The notes beneath the pieces are model-generated. The model did not search any database, had not been told where the DNA came from, and saw only the letters and a program-made list of their open reading frames with translations. Shown piece by piece: positions 46,625 through 54,855 of a stretch of 57,364 bases of DNA; position 1 is the stretch's first letter; each line of letters opens with the position of its first letter. The position numbers and the translations under genes were made by a program. This DNA comes from Bacillota bacterium (lineage in GTDB: Bacteria > Bacillota > Sulfobacillia > JAIMAT01), in NCBI GenBank assembly GCA_029961055.1, contig JASBVM010000011.1, positions 1 to 57,364 of the forward strand, given 5' to 3'.

Positions 46625-47947
46625 TCAGAGGCCGTACTGCGAGCGCACCAGGTCGAGGAGCCCCTTCTTCTCCAGCATCCGGAAAGGAAGGAGCAGGGTC
46701 AGCTGGACGGCGCCGGGGAGGCGGGAGACCTCGACGCCACCGGTGACCGTGGCGCGGTTCCGCACCTCCGCCTCGCTGACGCCCAGGAAGCGCGCCGCCC
46801 TCCGGATGGCGTTCTCGGTGGCGCGGTTGAGGTCGACGCCGGTGCCGATGAACTGGAGCGGCGCCACGTCGAGCTCGGGGGCGACGCCGATCCGCTCGCC
46901 GAGGGCGCGGGCCGCGGTCACTTCCTCCGCCGCGAAGGGGCGGGCGATGGGCGGCAGGTCCTCGGGCCGCGGCAGGAGGATCGGGCCTTCCAGCTCCAGG
47001 CCGGGGAGCACGTCGACGCGGACCGTCACGTCGGCGGTGACGTCGATGGAGTGGAGCGCCAGCTCGCCGCGGCCCATCACCGAGTGGGCGTCGCCCATGT
47101 AGACGCCGGCGCCCTCCACCTTGACCGGGCAGAGGAGGACGGCGCCCTCGCGGACGTCGCGGCAGTCGAGGTGCGCGTCGGTCCGGTGGGCGTCGAGCTG
47201 CTCCTGGGTGAGCGCGTAGGGGTGGTGCGCGCCGACGAGGCTCGCGCCGAAGTCGCCGGCGTTGTGCGAGTCGGGCATGTCGACGGAGGGCGTGGTGCCG
47301 ATGTTGCCCACGTTGGGGATGACGCGGGCGACCATGCCGCTGAGCGTGTGGGGCGCGTAGAGGAGGATCGGATGCTGCTCGCTTCCTTCGGGGAGGGAGG
47401 CCTCCTCGCGGGCGCGCTCGGCGATGCGGCGGGCGTTGGCCTCGTCCACGGCCAGGGCGACGCGGTACTCGTCGTCGTAGGTGACGGTGTAGCCCTCCTC
47501 GAAATGGAAGGCGCTCGCCTCGGCGCCGCAGCGGGCGCAGCGGACCGCTTCCTCGCCCGTCCCCTCGGGGCGGCTCTCCGGCCAGGGCGCGCCGCAGTTG
47601 GGGCAGCGCTTGTCGACGAAGGGGTCGTCGCCGAAGGCCTTGGGGTTGAGCGTCATGGTGCCGGTGGCGGCGGCGTGGGAGACGACGCGGAGCCGCTCGA
47701 TGGTGATGGCGACGGCGTCGCCCGGCCGCGCGCCCTCCACGTAGACGGGCTGGGTCACCTCGTGGCCGCCCTTGAAGTGCGGCGTGATCATGGGGCCCCA
47801 GCAGCCGGGCGGGGTGACGGCGCGGATCCGGCCGCCGCTGGGGATGCGGCCGAAGAAGCCGGCGGTGACGGCCCGGACGCCGAACCGGCCGAAGATCTTG
47901 CGAACCAGGCTGATGGTGGCTCCGTAGAGATCGCGGCTCAAGAGCAC
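46625..47947 (-). CDS. acetamidase/formamidase family protein with zinc-ribbon insert
   Basis: 440 aa. The FmdA/AmdA fold is seen in ERLRVVSHAAATGTMTLNPK-type start, HSIDVTADVTVRVDVLPG and GVDLNRATENAIRRA. SVDMPDSHNAGDFGASLVG and GVYMGDAHSVMGRGEL correspond to conserved amidase segments. A CPNC...CARC pair (about residues 114-145) forms a zinc-ribbon-like insert. Would release ammonia from short amides. GTG at 47947 overlaps the remains of a PLP-enzyme gene, so the native start and promoter may have been lost; MLLSRDLYGA could be a truncated or intact N-terminus. Confidence 0.82.
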   Translation of the reverse strand: MLLSRDLYGATISLVRKIFGRFGVRAVTAGFFGRIPSGGRIRAVTPPGCWGPMITPHFKGGHEVTQPVYVEGARPGDAVAITIERLRVVSHAAATGTMTLNPKAFGDDPFVDKRCPNCGAPWPESRPEGTGEEAVRCARCGAEASAFHFEEGYTVTYDDEYRVALAVDEANARRIAERAREEASLPEGSEQHPILLYAPHTLSGMVARVIPNVGNIGTTPSVDMPDSHNAGDFGASLVGAHHPYALTQEQLDAHRTDAHLDCRDVREGAVLLCPVKVEGAGVYMGDAHSVMGRGELALHSIDVTADVTVRVDVLPGLELEGPILLPRPEDLPPIARPFAAEEVTAARALGERIGVAPELDVAPLQFIGTGVDLNRATENAIRRAARFLGVSEAEVRNRATVTGGVEVSRLPGAVQLTLLLPFRMLEKKGLLDLVRSQYGL

Positions 47948-48198
47948 CCGGTCGCCGCCTCCGCCCCCTCCAGCAGGGCTACGGCCTCTTCAAAGGCCGC
48001 CACGGTGGGGTTGTGGTGCCGCGTATAGGTGAAGCCGCTCCGGGCTCCCCCCAGGATGGCGTCCATCTCCGTGGGGCCGGGGGCGACGTACGTGTTGCTG
48101 GCGTAGATGGGCCCCACCGTGGGCGTGAAGGTCGGCGCCGGGCGGCGTTCCCCGGCGTGGACCGCGACGGTGGCGGGCGAGCAGTCGCGAAGCTCCAC
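47938..48198 (-). pseudogene. Cys/Met metabolism PLP-dependent enzyme, N-terminal fragment
   Basis: 86 residues match the start of cystathionine/methionine gamma-lyase-type enzymes: TVAVHAGERRPAPTFTPTVG, PIYASNTYV, GFTYTRHHNPTVAAFEEAVA and LLEGAEAA. The frame then breaks (ATGCS, stop) right before the SGMAA segment; the PLP-lysine domain is absent. Intact enzymes are about 390 aa. GTG at 48198 gives the family start VELRDCSPATVAVHAGE. The break coincides with the amidase start, indicating a deletion or insertion junction near 47945. Confidence 0.85.
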
Positions 48199-48341
48199 TG
48201 GATCGGATCCCTCCACGGCGTCGAGTGGACCGGCTCGCCGTAGCTTCTTGGAACGGGGGCGGCATTCCTTGCAGAGCAGATGGGCGGCGGGGCAGGCGGA
48301 GGATCCGGGCATCTGAGCAAGCGGAGGCGGGTGAGGCGGCG

Positions 48342-49301
48342 GTGGGGGACGTCATCGAGGTGGAGAGGCTCGAGAGGCGGTATGGCGCCGTGGAGGCGGT
48401 GCGCGGGGTCTCGTTCACGGTCCGGGCGAGGGAGATCTTCGCCTTCCTCGGGCCCAACGGTGCCGGGAAGACGACCACGATCAAGATGCTGGCCACGCTT
48501 CTCGATCCGAGCGGCGGGCGGGCGACGGTGGCGGGCCATGACGTCGTCCGGGAGAGGGCGCGGGTGCGGGAGGCGATCGGCATCGTCTTCCAGGACCCGA
48601 CGTTGGACGACCAGTTGACGGCGATGGAGAACCTGGTCTTCCACGGTCTCCTCTACGGGCTGTCGGAACGGCAGGTGCGGGAACGGGCGCTGCCCCTCCT
48701 CCGCCTCTCCGGGCTGGAGGAGCGGGCGCAGAGCCTGGTGCGCACCTTCTCGGGCGGGATGAAACGCCGGCTGGAGCTGGTCCGCGGCCTGATCCACACG
48801 CCGGAGGTGCTCTTCCTGGACGAGCCGACGGTGGGTCTGGACCCGCAGTCGCGTGCGCAGATGTGGGAGCTGGTCCGGGGGCTGGCGCGCGACGGCGGCG
48901 TGACGGTCTTCATGACCACGCACTACATGGACGAGGCGGAGGTCGCCGACCGGATCGCCATCATGGACGACGGCCGCATCGTGGCGCTGGACACCCCGGA
49001 CGGGCTGAAACGGCAGGTGGGCTCCGACATCATCCTGGTGGAGGCGGATGAGCCGCCCGCCGACCCGCACTGGGCGGAGGGTCTCGGCGTCGAGCTGCGG
49101 GGAGGCGCGCCGCGCTTCGAGGTCCGCTGCCAGGGCGCCGACCGGGTGCTGCCGCGGGTGGTGGAGGCCTTCACGGGGGTGCGGCGCGTGGAGGTGCGCA
49201 GGCCGACCCTGGATACGGTCTTCCTGACGCTGACGGGGCGCGAGATCCGGGAGGAGCCGCCGGAGGATCCGCGGCGGCGGAGGGCGAGGTGGGGCCGGTG
49301 A
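48342..49301 (+). CDS. ABC transporter ATP-binding protein (DrrA-like)
   Basis: 319 aa: Walker A GPNGAGKTTTIKML, Q-loop IVFQDPTLDDQLTA, signature FSGGMKRRLELVRGL, Walker B VLFLDEPTVGLDP, His switch VFMTTHYMDEAE, and the C-terminal DrrA-type domain with VRRPTLDTVFLTLTGREIR. Energises the ABC-2 permease encoded next. GTG at 48342 with GGTGAGG upstream; the frame is open to 48225. Confidence 0.93.
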   Translation: MGDVIEVERLERRYGAVEAVRGVSFTVRAREIFAFLGPNGAGKTTTIKMLATLLDPSGGRATVAGHDVVRERARVREAIGIVFQDPTLDDQLTAMENLVFHGLLYGLSERQVRERALPLLRLSGLEERAQSLVRTFSGGMKRRLELVRGLIHTPEVLFLDEPTVGLDPQSRAQMWELVRGLARDGGVTVFMTTHYMDEAEVADRIAIMDDGRIVALDTPDGLKRQVGSDIILVEADEPPADPHWAEGLGVELRGGAPRFEVRCQGADRVLPRVVEAFTGVRRVEVRRPTLDTVFLTLTGREIREEPPEDPRRRRARWGR

Positions 49302-50080
49302 GGGCGGCGCGGGGCGCCTACGTGATCTGGCTCCGGGAGCTGCTCCGGTTCGTGCGCCAGCCGTCGCAGATCGTGGGCATGTTCGCCCAGCCGCTCCTCT
49401 TCCTGCTGCTGGTGGGGAACGGGATCCGCAGCGGCTTCACCCTCAACGCCGCCCGGGGAGCGGACTACCTGACGTTCATGTTCCCCGGCATCGCGGGCAT
49501 GTCGGTGCTCTTCACCAGTCTCTTCAGCGCCGTCTCGATCGTCTGGGACCGGGAGTTCGGTTTCTTGAAAGAGGTGCTCGTCAGCCCGGTGCCGCGCTGG
49601 GCGATCGTGCTGGGCAAGGCGGCGGGCGGGGTGTCGGTGGCGGTGGTGCAGGGCGCCATCCTCCTCCTGCTCGCGCCGGCCGTCGGCGTCCGCCTGGGCG
49701 TGCTCACCTTCCTGGCCATGCTGGGGGTGCTGGCGCTCGTCTCCCTGACGCTGGTCGGCCTCGGCATCCTCATCGCCAGCCGGATGGAGTCGATGCAGGG
49801 GTTCCAGGTGATCATGAACTTCCTGGTCATGCCGATGTTCTTTCTGTCGGGGCTCTTGTCAGTGGCGGCTGAACGAGGATGGAAGATCCCGGAGGCGGCA
49901 CCGACGGGCCCATGTCAGCCTCTTATCGACGCGCTCCGCCACATCGTCTACGGCTCCTCCGCCCTGGAACGGGCGTTGACGCAGTTCCCGCTGGAACTGG
50001 ACCTGGCGGTGACGGCGGGCGTGGCCGCGGTGCTGCTCGGCCTCGCCTCGTGGGCGTTCACCACCGCCCGGAACGTCTGA
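49298..50080 (+). CDS. ABC-2 type permease (DrrB-like)
   Basis: 260 aa with six membrane helices; FRQPSQIVGMFAQPLLFLLLVGNG-type start, DYLTFMFPGIAGMSVLFTSL, EFGFLKEVLVSPVPRWAIVLGK (ABC-2 coupling motif) and FLVMPMFFLSGLL. With the ATPase it forms an exporter of drugs, lipids or polysaccharide; substrate unknown. GTG at 49298 overlaps the ATPase stop (GTGA); GTG at 49289 is also possible. Confidence 0.9.
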   Translation: MRAARGAYVIWLRELLRFVRQPSQIVGMFAQPLLFLLLVGNGIRSGFTLNAARGADYLTFMFPGIAGMSVLFTSLFSAVSIVWDREFGFLKEVLVSPVPRWAIVLGKAAGGVSVAVVQGAILLLLAPAVGVRLGVLTFLAMLGVLALVSLTLVGLGILIASRMESMQGFQVIMNFLVMPMFFLSGLLSVAAERGWKIPEAAPTGPCQPLIDALRHIVYGSSALERALTQFPLELDLAVTAGVAAVLLGLASWAFTTARNV

Positions 50081-50139
50081 CCGGAGGAGGCGGGGGAGGA
50101 GCTCCCGGTCCACCTCCCCGCTCTCCACGCCTCCTCCGG
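50081..50139. terminator. long inverted repeat between convergent genes
   Basis: A perfect 12-bp pair CCGGAGGAGGCG (50081-50092) and CGCCTCCTCCGG (50128-50139), with an inner GGGGAGG/CCTCCCC pair. It starts right at the permease stop and lies just before the rhodanese stop, so a bidirectional terminator is likely though no U-tract follows. Confidence 0.5.
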
Positions 50140-50145
50140 AGAGCC

Positions 50146-50547
50146 TCAGGGCCGGCTCGCCGTCGCCTTTCCCCGCACCTCCGGCTTGCGCGCCCGCCGC
50201 CAGGCATCCATCCCCCCGGCCAGGTGGGAGACGTCGCGGAAGCCACGGCGGAGGAGCTCCGCGGCCGCGGCCTGGCTCCTGTGGCCTGTCTTGCAGACGA
50301 GCACCACCTTCTGCGACGGCCCCGCGTCGCGGGCCAGCCGAGCTTCGCTGCCGAGCGGGTAGGAGAGGGCGCCTTCGATGTGGCCCGCGCGGAACTCGCG
50401 ACGGGTGCGAACGTCGATCAGCACCAGGTCCGGGCGGGCTTCCAGGAGCGCCTCGAGCTGGTCGGGGGTGAGATCGGCCAGCCCCCGGGGATGGCGGAAC
50501 AGGTCGAGCAGAGTCGTCTCCTCGTCCCTCCCTTGCCTGCTCGACAA
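50146..50547 (-). CDS. rhodanese-like domain protein
   Basis: About 133 aa: LVLIDVRTRREFRAGHIEGALSYPLG, then the active-site loop VVLVCKTGHRSQAAAAELLR with catalytic Cys and GFRDVSHLAGGMDAWRRA. A single-domain sulfurtransferase or persulfide carrier. The start is uncertain: TTG at 50547 lacks a ribosome site, while GAGGAG lies 6 nt before a CTG at about 50511. 164 nt downstream of the radical SAM gene on the same strand. Confidence 0.82.
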   Translation of the reverse strand: MSSRQGRDEETTLLDLFRHPRGLADLTPDQLEALLEARPDLVLIDVRTRREFRAGHIEGALSYPLGSEARLARDAGPSQKVVLVCKTGHRSQAAAAELLRRGFRDVSHLAGGMDAWRRARKPEVRGKATASRP

Positions 50548-50711
50548 AGAATACCGCCGGCTCTGGAAATGCCGGAAGCCTTCCGCAGCGGAGCGCCGGG
50601 CCTGCCGGCTCCGTCTTGGGTGGCGGGCCCGGCCCGGCGAGGTCCGGCGGTCGGATGGCCCCCACCCGAAGCCTCCCCGGTGCCGGGCGGGCTCCGGTGG
50701 GTGGGAGGTCT

Positions 50712-52193
50712 CTAGCGGCGGCGTCCACTCCGAGGGTCGTGGAGCGCCGGGGCGGCCGCCTGGCGTGTCGCCTCCTCGCGCGCTTCCTTCCAAGGCTCCC
50801 GGGCCGCGTAGCCCCTTTCCTGCGCGTCCTCGGCCTCGAGGACGTCGGCGGCCGCATGCCAGCGGGACGACAGCTCGTCCAGGAAGCGGGCGCGCTCGCC
50901 CACCAGCACGTCCTCGGCGCCCGGGTGGGTGGGATGGGCGCCCGACTCGGCCACCATGGCGCGGAGGGCGGCCGGGTTGTCGATGATGGGGCACGGCGCG
51001 TAGTGGTTGGGCGAGAAGGGGATGCGCCGCTGGTAGGCCGCGAAGAGGGGGCTCCGGAGGATCTCGAGAAGCGAGGATTCGCGGATGTTGTGGGTGGCGA
51101 AGTGGACGAAGGCACAGGGTTCCGCTTCGCCGCTGGGGGTGATGTGCAGGTACGTCCGTGCCCCCGCGATGCAGCCCTGCGTGAAGTGCCCGTCGTTCCA
51201 GAAGTCGGCGATCAAGATGGGCCGGGTCCGGCGGAGTTCGTTGACCCGGCGGACGAGCCAGGCCCGCTGCTCCGGCCGGAGCATCAGGTCCAGGTCGGCG
51301 TCCGGCCCCACGGGCACGTAGTGGAAGCTCCAGAGGTAGACCACGCCCTTCTCGATGAGGAAGCTGATGAAGTCGTCCGAGAAGACCTCTTCGACGTTCC
51401 GCCGGGTGACGGTGATCGACGCGCCGAAGAGGACGCCGCGCTCGCGCAGCCGGTCCATGGCGGCCATCACCCGGTCGAAGACACCGGGACCGCGCCGGTC
51501 GTCCGTCTCTTCCCTCCACCCCTCCAGGCTGATGGCGGGCGAGAGGTTGCCCAGCTCGGCCAGCCGGTCGGCCACCCGGTCGGTGATGAGCGTGCCGTTG
51601 GTGTAGACCATGAACGATGCGTCGGTATGCTCCGCCACGACGTCCAGGAGAGGCTTGTAGGCGAAGGGTTCGCCGCCCGAGAGGACGAACCAGTAGATTC
51701 CCAGCTCCTTGGCCTCCCGCAGCAGCAGGTCGAAGCGCTCGCGCGGGATGAAGGGGCCGCGGGCGTAGCCGCCCGCCCAGCATCCTTTGCAGCGGAGGTT
51801 GCAGCCCGAGGTCGGATCGATCAGCAGGAAGACCGGGACGTGGACACCGTGTCGCTGTTCCGCCGCCCGCCGCTGGGACGGCGCGAAGAGGAGCTGGTGG
51901 ATGGCCCAGTTGGTCACGATCCGCTTCACCATGGTCCGGTTGGTCAAGAGCTGCCGCGCCCGCTCCGCGATGGCGGGGTCGCCGCTCACGCGCCGCCGGA
52001 AGGCGAGGAACTGCTCCCGGACCCCCGGGTCGCGGACGAAGCGCTCGACGGTGTCCAGGATCCGGTCCAGCCGGCCCGCCGGATCCGGCATCAGATACGA
52101 GACGGCGGCGTCGACGGCGGCTTCCGCCGTCCGCCGGGCGACGGCCAGCTCGGCCTGGCTCCACCAGGATCGCCCGTTCATCGCTTCCGGCAT
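50712..52193 (-). CDS. radical SAM protein
   Basis: 493 aa. N-terminal helical domain (about 115 residues), then HVPVFLLIDPTSGCNLRCKGCW with the CxxxCxxC [4Fe-4S] motif, WFVLSGGEPF (GGE for SAM), and a C-terminal half with extra cysteines in TQGCIAGARTYLHITPSGEAEPCAFVHF and APCPIIDNP that may hold a second cluster (SPASM-like). Substrate unknown. ATG at 52193 with AAGGGGGTG upstream. The promoter region has a TTTCAAA palindrome. Confidence 0.88.
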   Translation of the reverse strand: MPEAMNGRSWWSQAELAVARRTAEAAVDAAVSYLMPDPAGRLDRILDTVERFVRDPGVREQFLAFRRRVSGDPAIAERARQLLTNRTMVKRIVTNWAIHQLLFAPSQRRAAEQRHGVHVPVFLLIDPTSGCNLRCKGCWAGGYARGPFIPRERFDLLLREAKELGIYWFVLSGGEPFAYKPLLDVVAEHTDASFMVYTNGTLITDRVADRLAELGNLSPAISLEGWREETDDRRGPGVFDRVMAAMDRLRERGVLFGASITVTRRNVEEVFSDDFISFLIEKGVVYLWSFHYVPVGPDADLDLMLRPEQRAWLVRRVNELRRTRPILIADFWNDGHFTQGCIAGARTYLHITPSGEAEPCAFVHFATHNIRESSLLEILRSPLFAAYQRRIPFSPNHYAPCPIIDNPAALRAMVAESGAHPTHPGAEDVLVGERARFLDELSSRWHAAADVLEAEDAQERGYAAREPWKEAREEATRQAAAPALHDPRSGRRR

Positions 52194-52707
52194 GGAGATG
52201 CACCCCCTTGTCAGATGGGACCGGCGCCCATCGCGGCGGGGCGGCCACCCGCCCGGCCGCGACCCGGCCGCGATGCTACGAAGGACCAGCCTCCGGCCGT
52301 GCACGGGGATCGATCATCGGAAGTTTCAAAGCATTTGAAAGGGAATTTGGAAACAAGGCGAGGCCGTCCGGATCCCGCCGGCCCGCGAGACCGGGCACAT
52401 GCGGCTTCCTGGGCGCAGGCGGAGGCTTCGACACGGGCCGCTCACCCTTTGGCAGATGTTCCGGCATCGATCCCGCAGGCGCAGGCTCACCCGCTCACTT
52501 GTGAAACTAGGAGCATCGGGAGGATCTGTCAAGGCGATGAACACATCAGCTTTAGTTGCAAGTTTTCAACGCAGGATCCTGCTCAAATGGAAATTCAGAC
52601 GAGAGGCCGGGAAGCTGTCCGCGGGACAGCCGGCCCCGCGAGGCGGCGGTGGAGGCCAGGAGATACCGCTCTTCTCGCGGAACCCACTCGGGCGGTGATG
52701 TGCGGCG
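52194..52707 (-). other. intergenic region between radical SAM gene and cobU, with AT-rich palindrome
   Basis: 514 bp without a supported gene, holding divergent promoters. A 17-bp palindrome TTTCAAAGCATTTGAAA lies at 52324-52340, about 130 nt before the radical SAM start, in a patch of lower GC. A second lower-GC patch is at 52500-52610. No cobalamin riboswitch was recognised before cobU. Confidence 0.5.
52324..52340. promoter_or_regulatory. palindromic operator candidate
   Basis: Two 7-bp arms TTTCAAA/TTTGAAA around GCA, a perfect dyad. Placed in the radical SAM promoter region; the regulator is unknown. Confidence 0.4.
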
Positions 52708-53295
52708 ATGTTCACGCTGGTGGTGGGCGCGCGGCGGAGCGGCAAGTCCACCTTCGCCGAGCGGCTGGCCGCCTGCCTTGAGGAGGAGGCGCACCTCCCC
52801 GTCACCTACGTCGCCACCGCCCGCCCGGACCACCCGGAGATGCTGGAGCGGATCCGCGCGCACCGGGCGCGGCGGCCGCCGGCGTGGGAGACGCTGGAGC
52901 CCGACGCCTGGCGGCCGGAGGCGCTTCCTGCGGCCCTGGAGTCCCTGGCGCAGGAGCGCCTCGTGCTCCTGGACGAGGCGAGCCTCTGGGTGGCCACCTG
53001 CCTGGACGCCTGGGCGGAGACGGGGCCGGGGGCGGGGGTGGCCGAGGCGGCGTACCGGCGGCTGCTGGCGCGGCTGGTGAGGGCGCTGGCGGGGAGGAGG
53101 GCGCCGGCGGTGGTGGTCAGCGGCGAAGCCGGGGCGGGGATCGTGCCGCCGGATCCGGGGGCGCGCCGCTTCGTCGACTGGCTCGGCCGGCTCAACCAGG
53201 AGCTGGCTGCCGAGGCCGGGCGCGTGGTCTGGATGGTGGCCGGCCTGCCGCTGGCGGTCAAGGGGGAGCTGCCGGAGTGCGCGCGCGCACGCTGA
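52708..53295 (+). CDS. cobU: adenosylcobinamide kinase/guanylyltransferase CobU
   Basis: 195 aa: P-loop VVGARRSGKSTFAERLA, VTYVATARPDHPEMLERIRAHRARRP with the conserved His region, LVLLDEASLWVATC and FVDWLGRLNQELAAEAGRVVWMVAGLPL. Adds phosphate and GMP to adenosylcobinamide in nucleotide-loop assembly. ATG start. Overlaps cobQ. The other cobalamin genes are not in the window. Confidence 0.92.
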   Translation: MFTLVVGARRSGKSTFAERLAACLEEEAHLPVTYVATARPDHPEMLERIRAHRARRPPAWETLEPDAWRPEALPAALESLAQERLVLLDEASLWVATCLDAWAETGPGAGVAEAAYRRLLARLVRALAGRRAPAVVVSGEAGAGIVPPDPGARRFVDWLGRLNQELAAEAGRVVWMVAGLPLAVKGELPECARAR

Positions 53296-54287
53296 TGGTC
53301 CAGGGGACCGGCTCGGGCGTGGGGAAGAGCTTCCTGGTGACGGGGCTCTGCCGCCTCTTCGCCCAGGCCGGGCTGAGGGTGGCCCCCTTCAAGGCGCAGA
53401 ACATGTCGCTCAACGCCTGGGTGGCGGCCGACGGCGGCGAGATGGCCCGGGCGCAGGCGGTCCAGGCGGAGGCGGCCGGGGTCGAGCCGCGCGTCGAGAT
53501 GAACCCCATCCTCCTCAAGCCCAAGGGGGACGGCGTCAGCCAGGTGATCCTCCGCGGGCGGCCCCTGGGGGACCTGGGCGCGGGGGCCCTCTGGGCGGAG
53601 GGGGAGCGGCTCTGGGCGGCGGTCGCGGAGGCGCTGGACCGCCTTCGCGAGGCCTTCGACCTGGTGGTGATCGAGGGTGCGGGGAGCCCGGCGGAGCTGA
53701 ACCTGCGCCGCCACGACCTGGCCAACATGCGCGTGGCCGGGGCGGCCGGCGCCCCCGTCCTCCTGGTCGGCGACATCGAGCGGGGAGGCATCTTCGCGGC
53801 GCTCCTGGGCACGCTCGACCTCCTGCCGCCGGAGGAGCGGCGGAGGGTGCGGGGCCTGGTGGTCAACAAGTTCCGCGGCGACCTGCGCCTCTTCGAGGAC
53901 GGGGTGCGCATCCTGGAGGAGCGGGGCGGCGTGCCGGTGGTGGGGGTGCTTCCTCGCCTGGAGGTGGAGATCGAGCCGGAGGACGCGCTGGACCTGGGCG
54001 GGCGCGCGGCCTGGACCGCGCCGGCGGCCGAGCCCGGGACGCTGGAGATCGCCGTGGTCCTCCACCCGCACCTCTCCAACTTCAGCGACCTGGAACCGCT
54101 CCGCCGCCGGCCCGGCGTCCGCCTCCGGCCGGTGCGGCGGCCGGAGGAGCTGGGGGAGCCGGACGCCATCCTCCTCCCGGGCAGCAAGAACACCGTCGAC
54201 GACCTGCGGGCGCACCGGGAGAGCGGCCCCCGTCCCCCGGGTCGCGACCCCCCGGCGCGGTATGGCCGGCTCAGCTTCCGAAGGTAG
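53277..54287 (+). CDS. cobQ: cobyric acid synthase CobQ, C-terminally truncated
   Basis: 336 aa where about 490 is usual. The N-terminal synthetase domain is complete: LMVQGTGSGVGKSFLVTGLC, FKAQNMSLNAWV, EAAGVEPRVEMNPILLKP, AGSPAELNLRRHDLANM, VLLVGDIERGGIFAAL and LPGSKNTVDDLR. After that the reading frame turns Pro/Arg-rich and stops; the triad glutamine amidotransferase domain (GxCGGxQ) is absent in all frames before 54466. Probably non-functional. GTG at 53277 has AGGGGGA upstream and overlaps cobU. Confidence 0.85.
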   Translation: MRARTLMVQGTGSGVGKSFLVTGLCRLFAQAGLRVAPFKAQNMSLNAWVAADGGEMARAQAVQAEAAGVEPRVEMNPILLKPKGDGVSQVILRGRPLGDLGAGALWAEGERLWAAVAEALDRLREAFDLVVIEGAGSPAELNLRRHDLANMRVAGAAGAPVLLVGDIERGGIFAALLGTLDLLPPEERRRVRGLVVNKFRGDLRLFEDGVRILEERGGVPVVGVLPRLEVEIEPEDALDLGGRAAWTAPAAEPGTLEIAVVLHPHLSNFSDLEPLRRRPGVRLRPVRRPEELGEPDAILLPGSKNTVDDLRAHRESGPRPPGRDPPARYGRLSFRR

Positions 54288-54465
54288 ACGGCACGGCCGA
54301 GCGTCCCGCCGAGGCGCTGGCCTCGAACGGCCACCTGCCTTCGGCCGGGGAGCCTCCAGGGCCGCGGACTCTCCTGCAGGGAGGCGGAGCCGGCTCGCGA
54401 ATTCGGCAAGCGCGTGCTTGAGGCGGTGGTCGCCGGCCTTTCCCGCGGCAACGGAGGGGTGAGCC

Positions 54466-54855
54466 ATGATCGAGCGCATCGACAACGTCGGTGTCGCGAC
54501 CCGGCGTCTGGAGGCGATGGAACGGTTCTACGGCCTGCTCGGCTTCGAGGTGGTGGAGAGGGACGCGACGCCCGGCGTCCTGATGGCGGCGGGCAGTGCA
54601 CGCCTCTACCTCTTCGAGACGAGGGCCGAGGGAGCAGGCGCCCAGCGACGCCCGGAGCTGGTCGACGACCCGCCCGGGCTGGACCACCTGAGCTTCTGGG
54701 TGAGCGACGTGGACGACGCCTGCCGCCGGTTGCGGGAGCAGGGCGTCGTCTTGACCGGCGAGCCGGAGGACCAGCCCTGGGGGGCACGGGCCTGCAGCCT
54801 CAACGACCCCGACGGCAACCTGGTCTTTCTCCTCGGCCCGCGGAGGGGACGCTGA
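54466..54855 (+). CDS. VOC (glyoxalase-fold) family protein
   Basis: 129 aa: two babbb modules, IDNVGVATRRLEAMERFYGLLGFEVVE in part and GLDHLSFWVSDVDDACRRLREQG, ending LNDPDGNLVFLLGP. The first metal His of the family (HVGI) is Asn here and the final Glu (NLIEL) is Phe, so the metal site is incomplete. Related families include methylmalonyl-CoA epimerase and glyoxalase I; function unknown. Confidence 0.85.
   Translation: MIERIDNVGVATRRLEAMERFYGLLGFEVVERDATPGVLMAAGSARLYLFETRAEGAGAQRRPELVDDPPGLDHLSFWVSDVDDACRRLREQGVVLTGEPEDQPWGARACSLNDPDGNLVFLLGPRRGR

Noticed and set aside
52341-52707. Cobalamin riboswitch upstream of cobU
   Set aside because: Expected B12-box and conserved stem sequences were not found.
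54380-54465. Possible C-terminal remnant of a creatininase-like gene before the VOC gene
   Set aside because: A short in-frame stretch (EFGKRVLEAVVAGLSRG) looks suggestive but is too short and unsupported by upstream homology.
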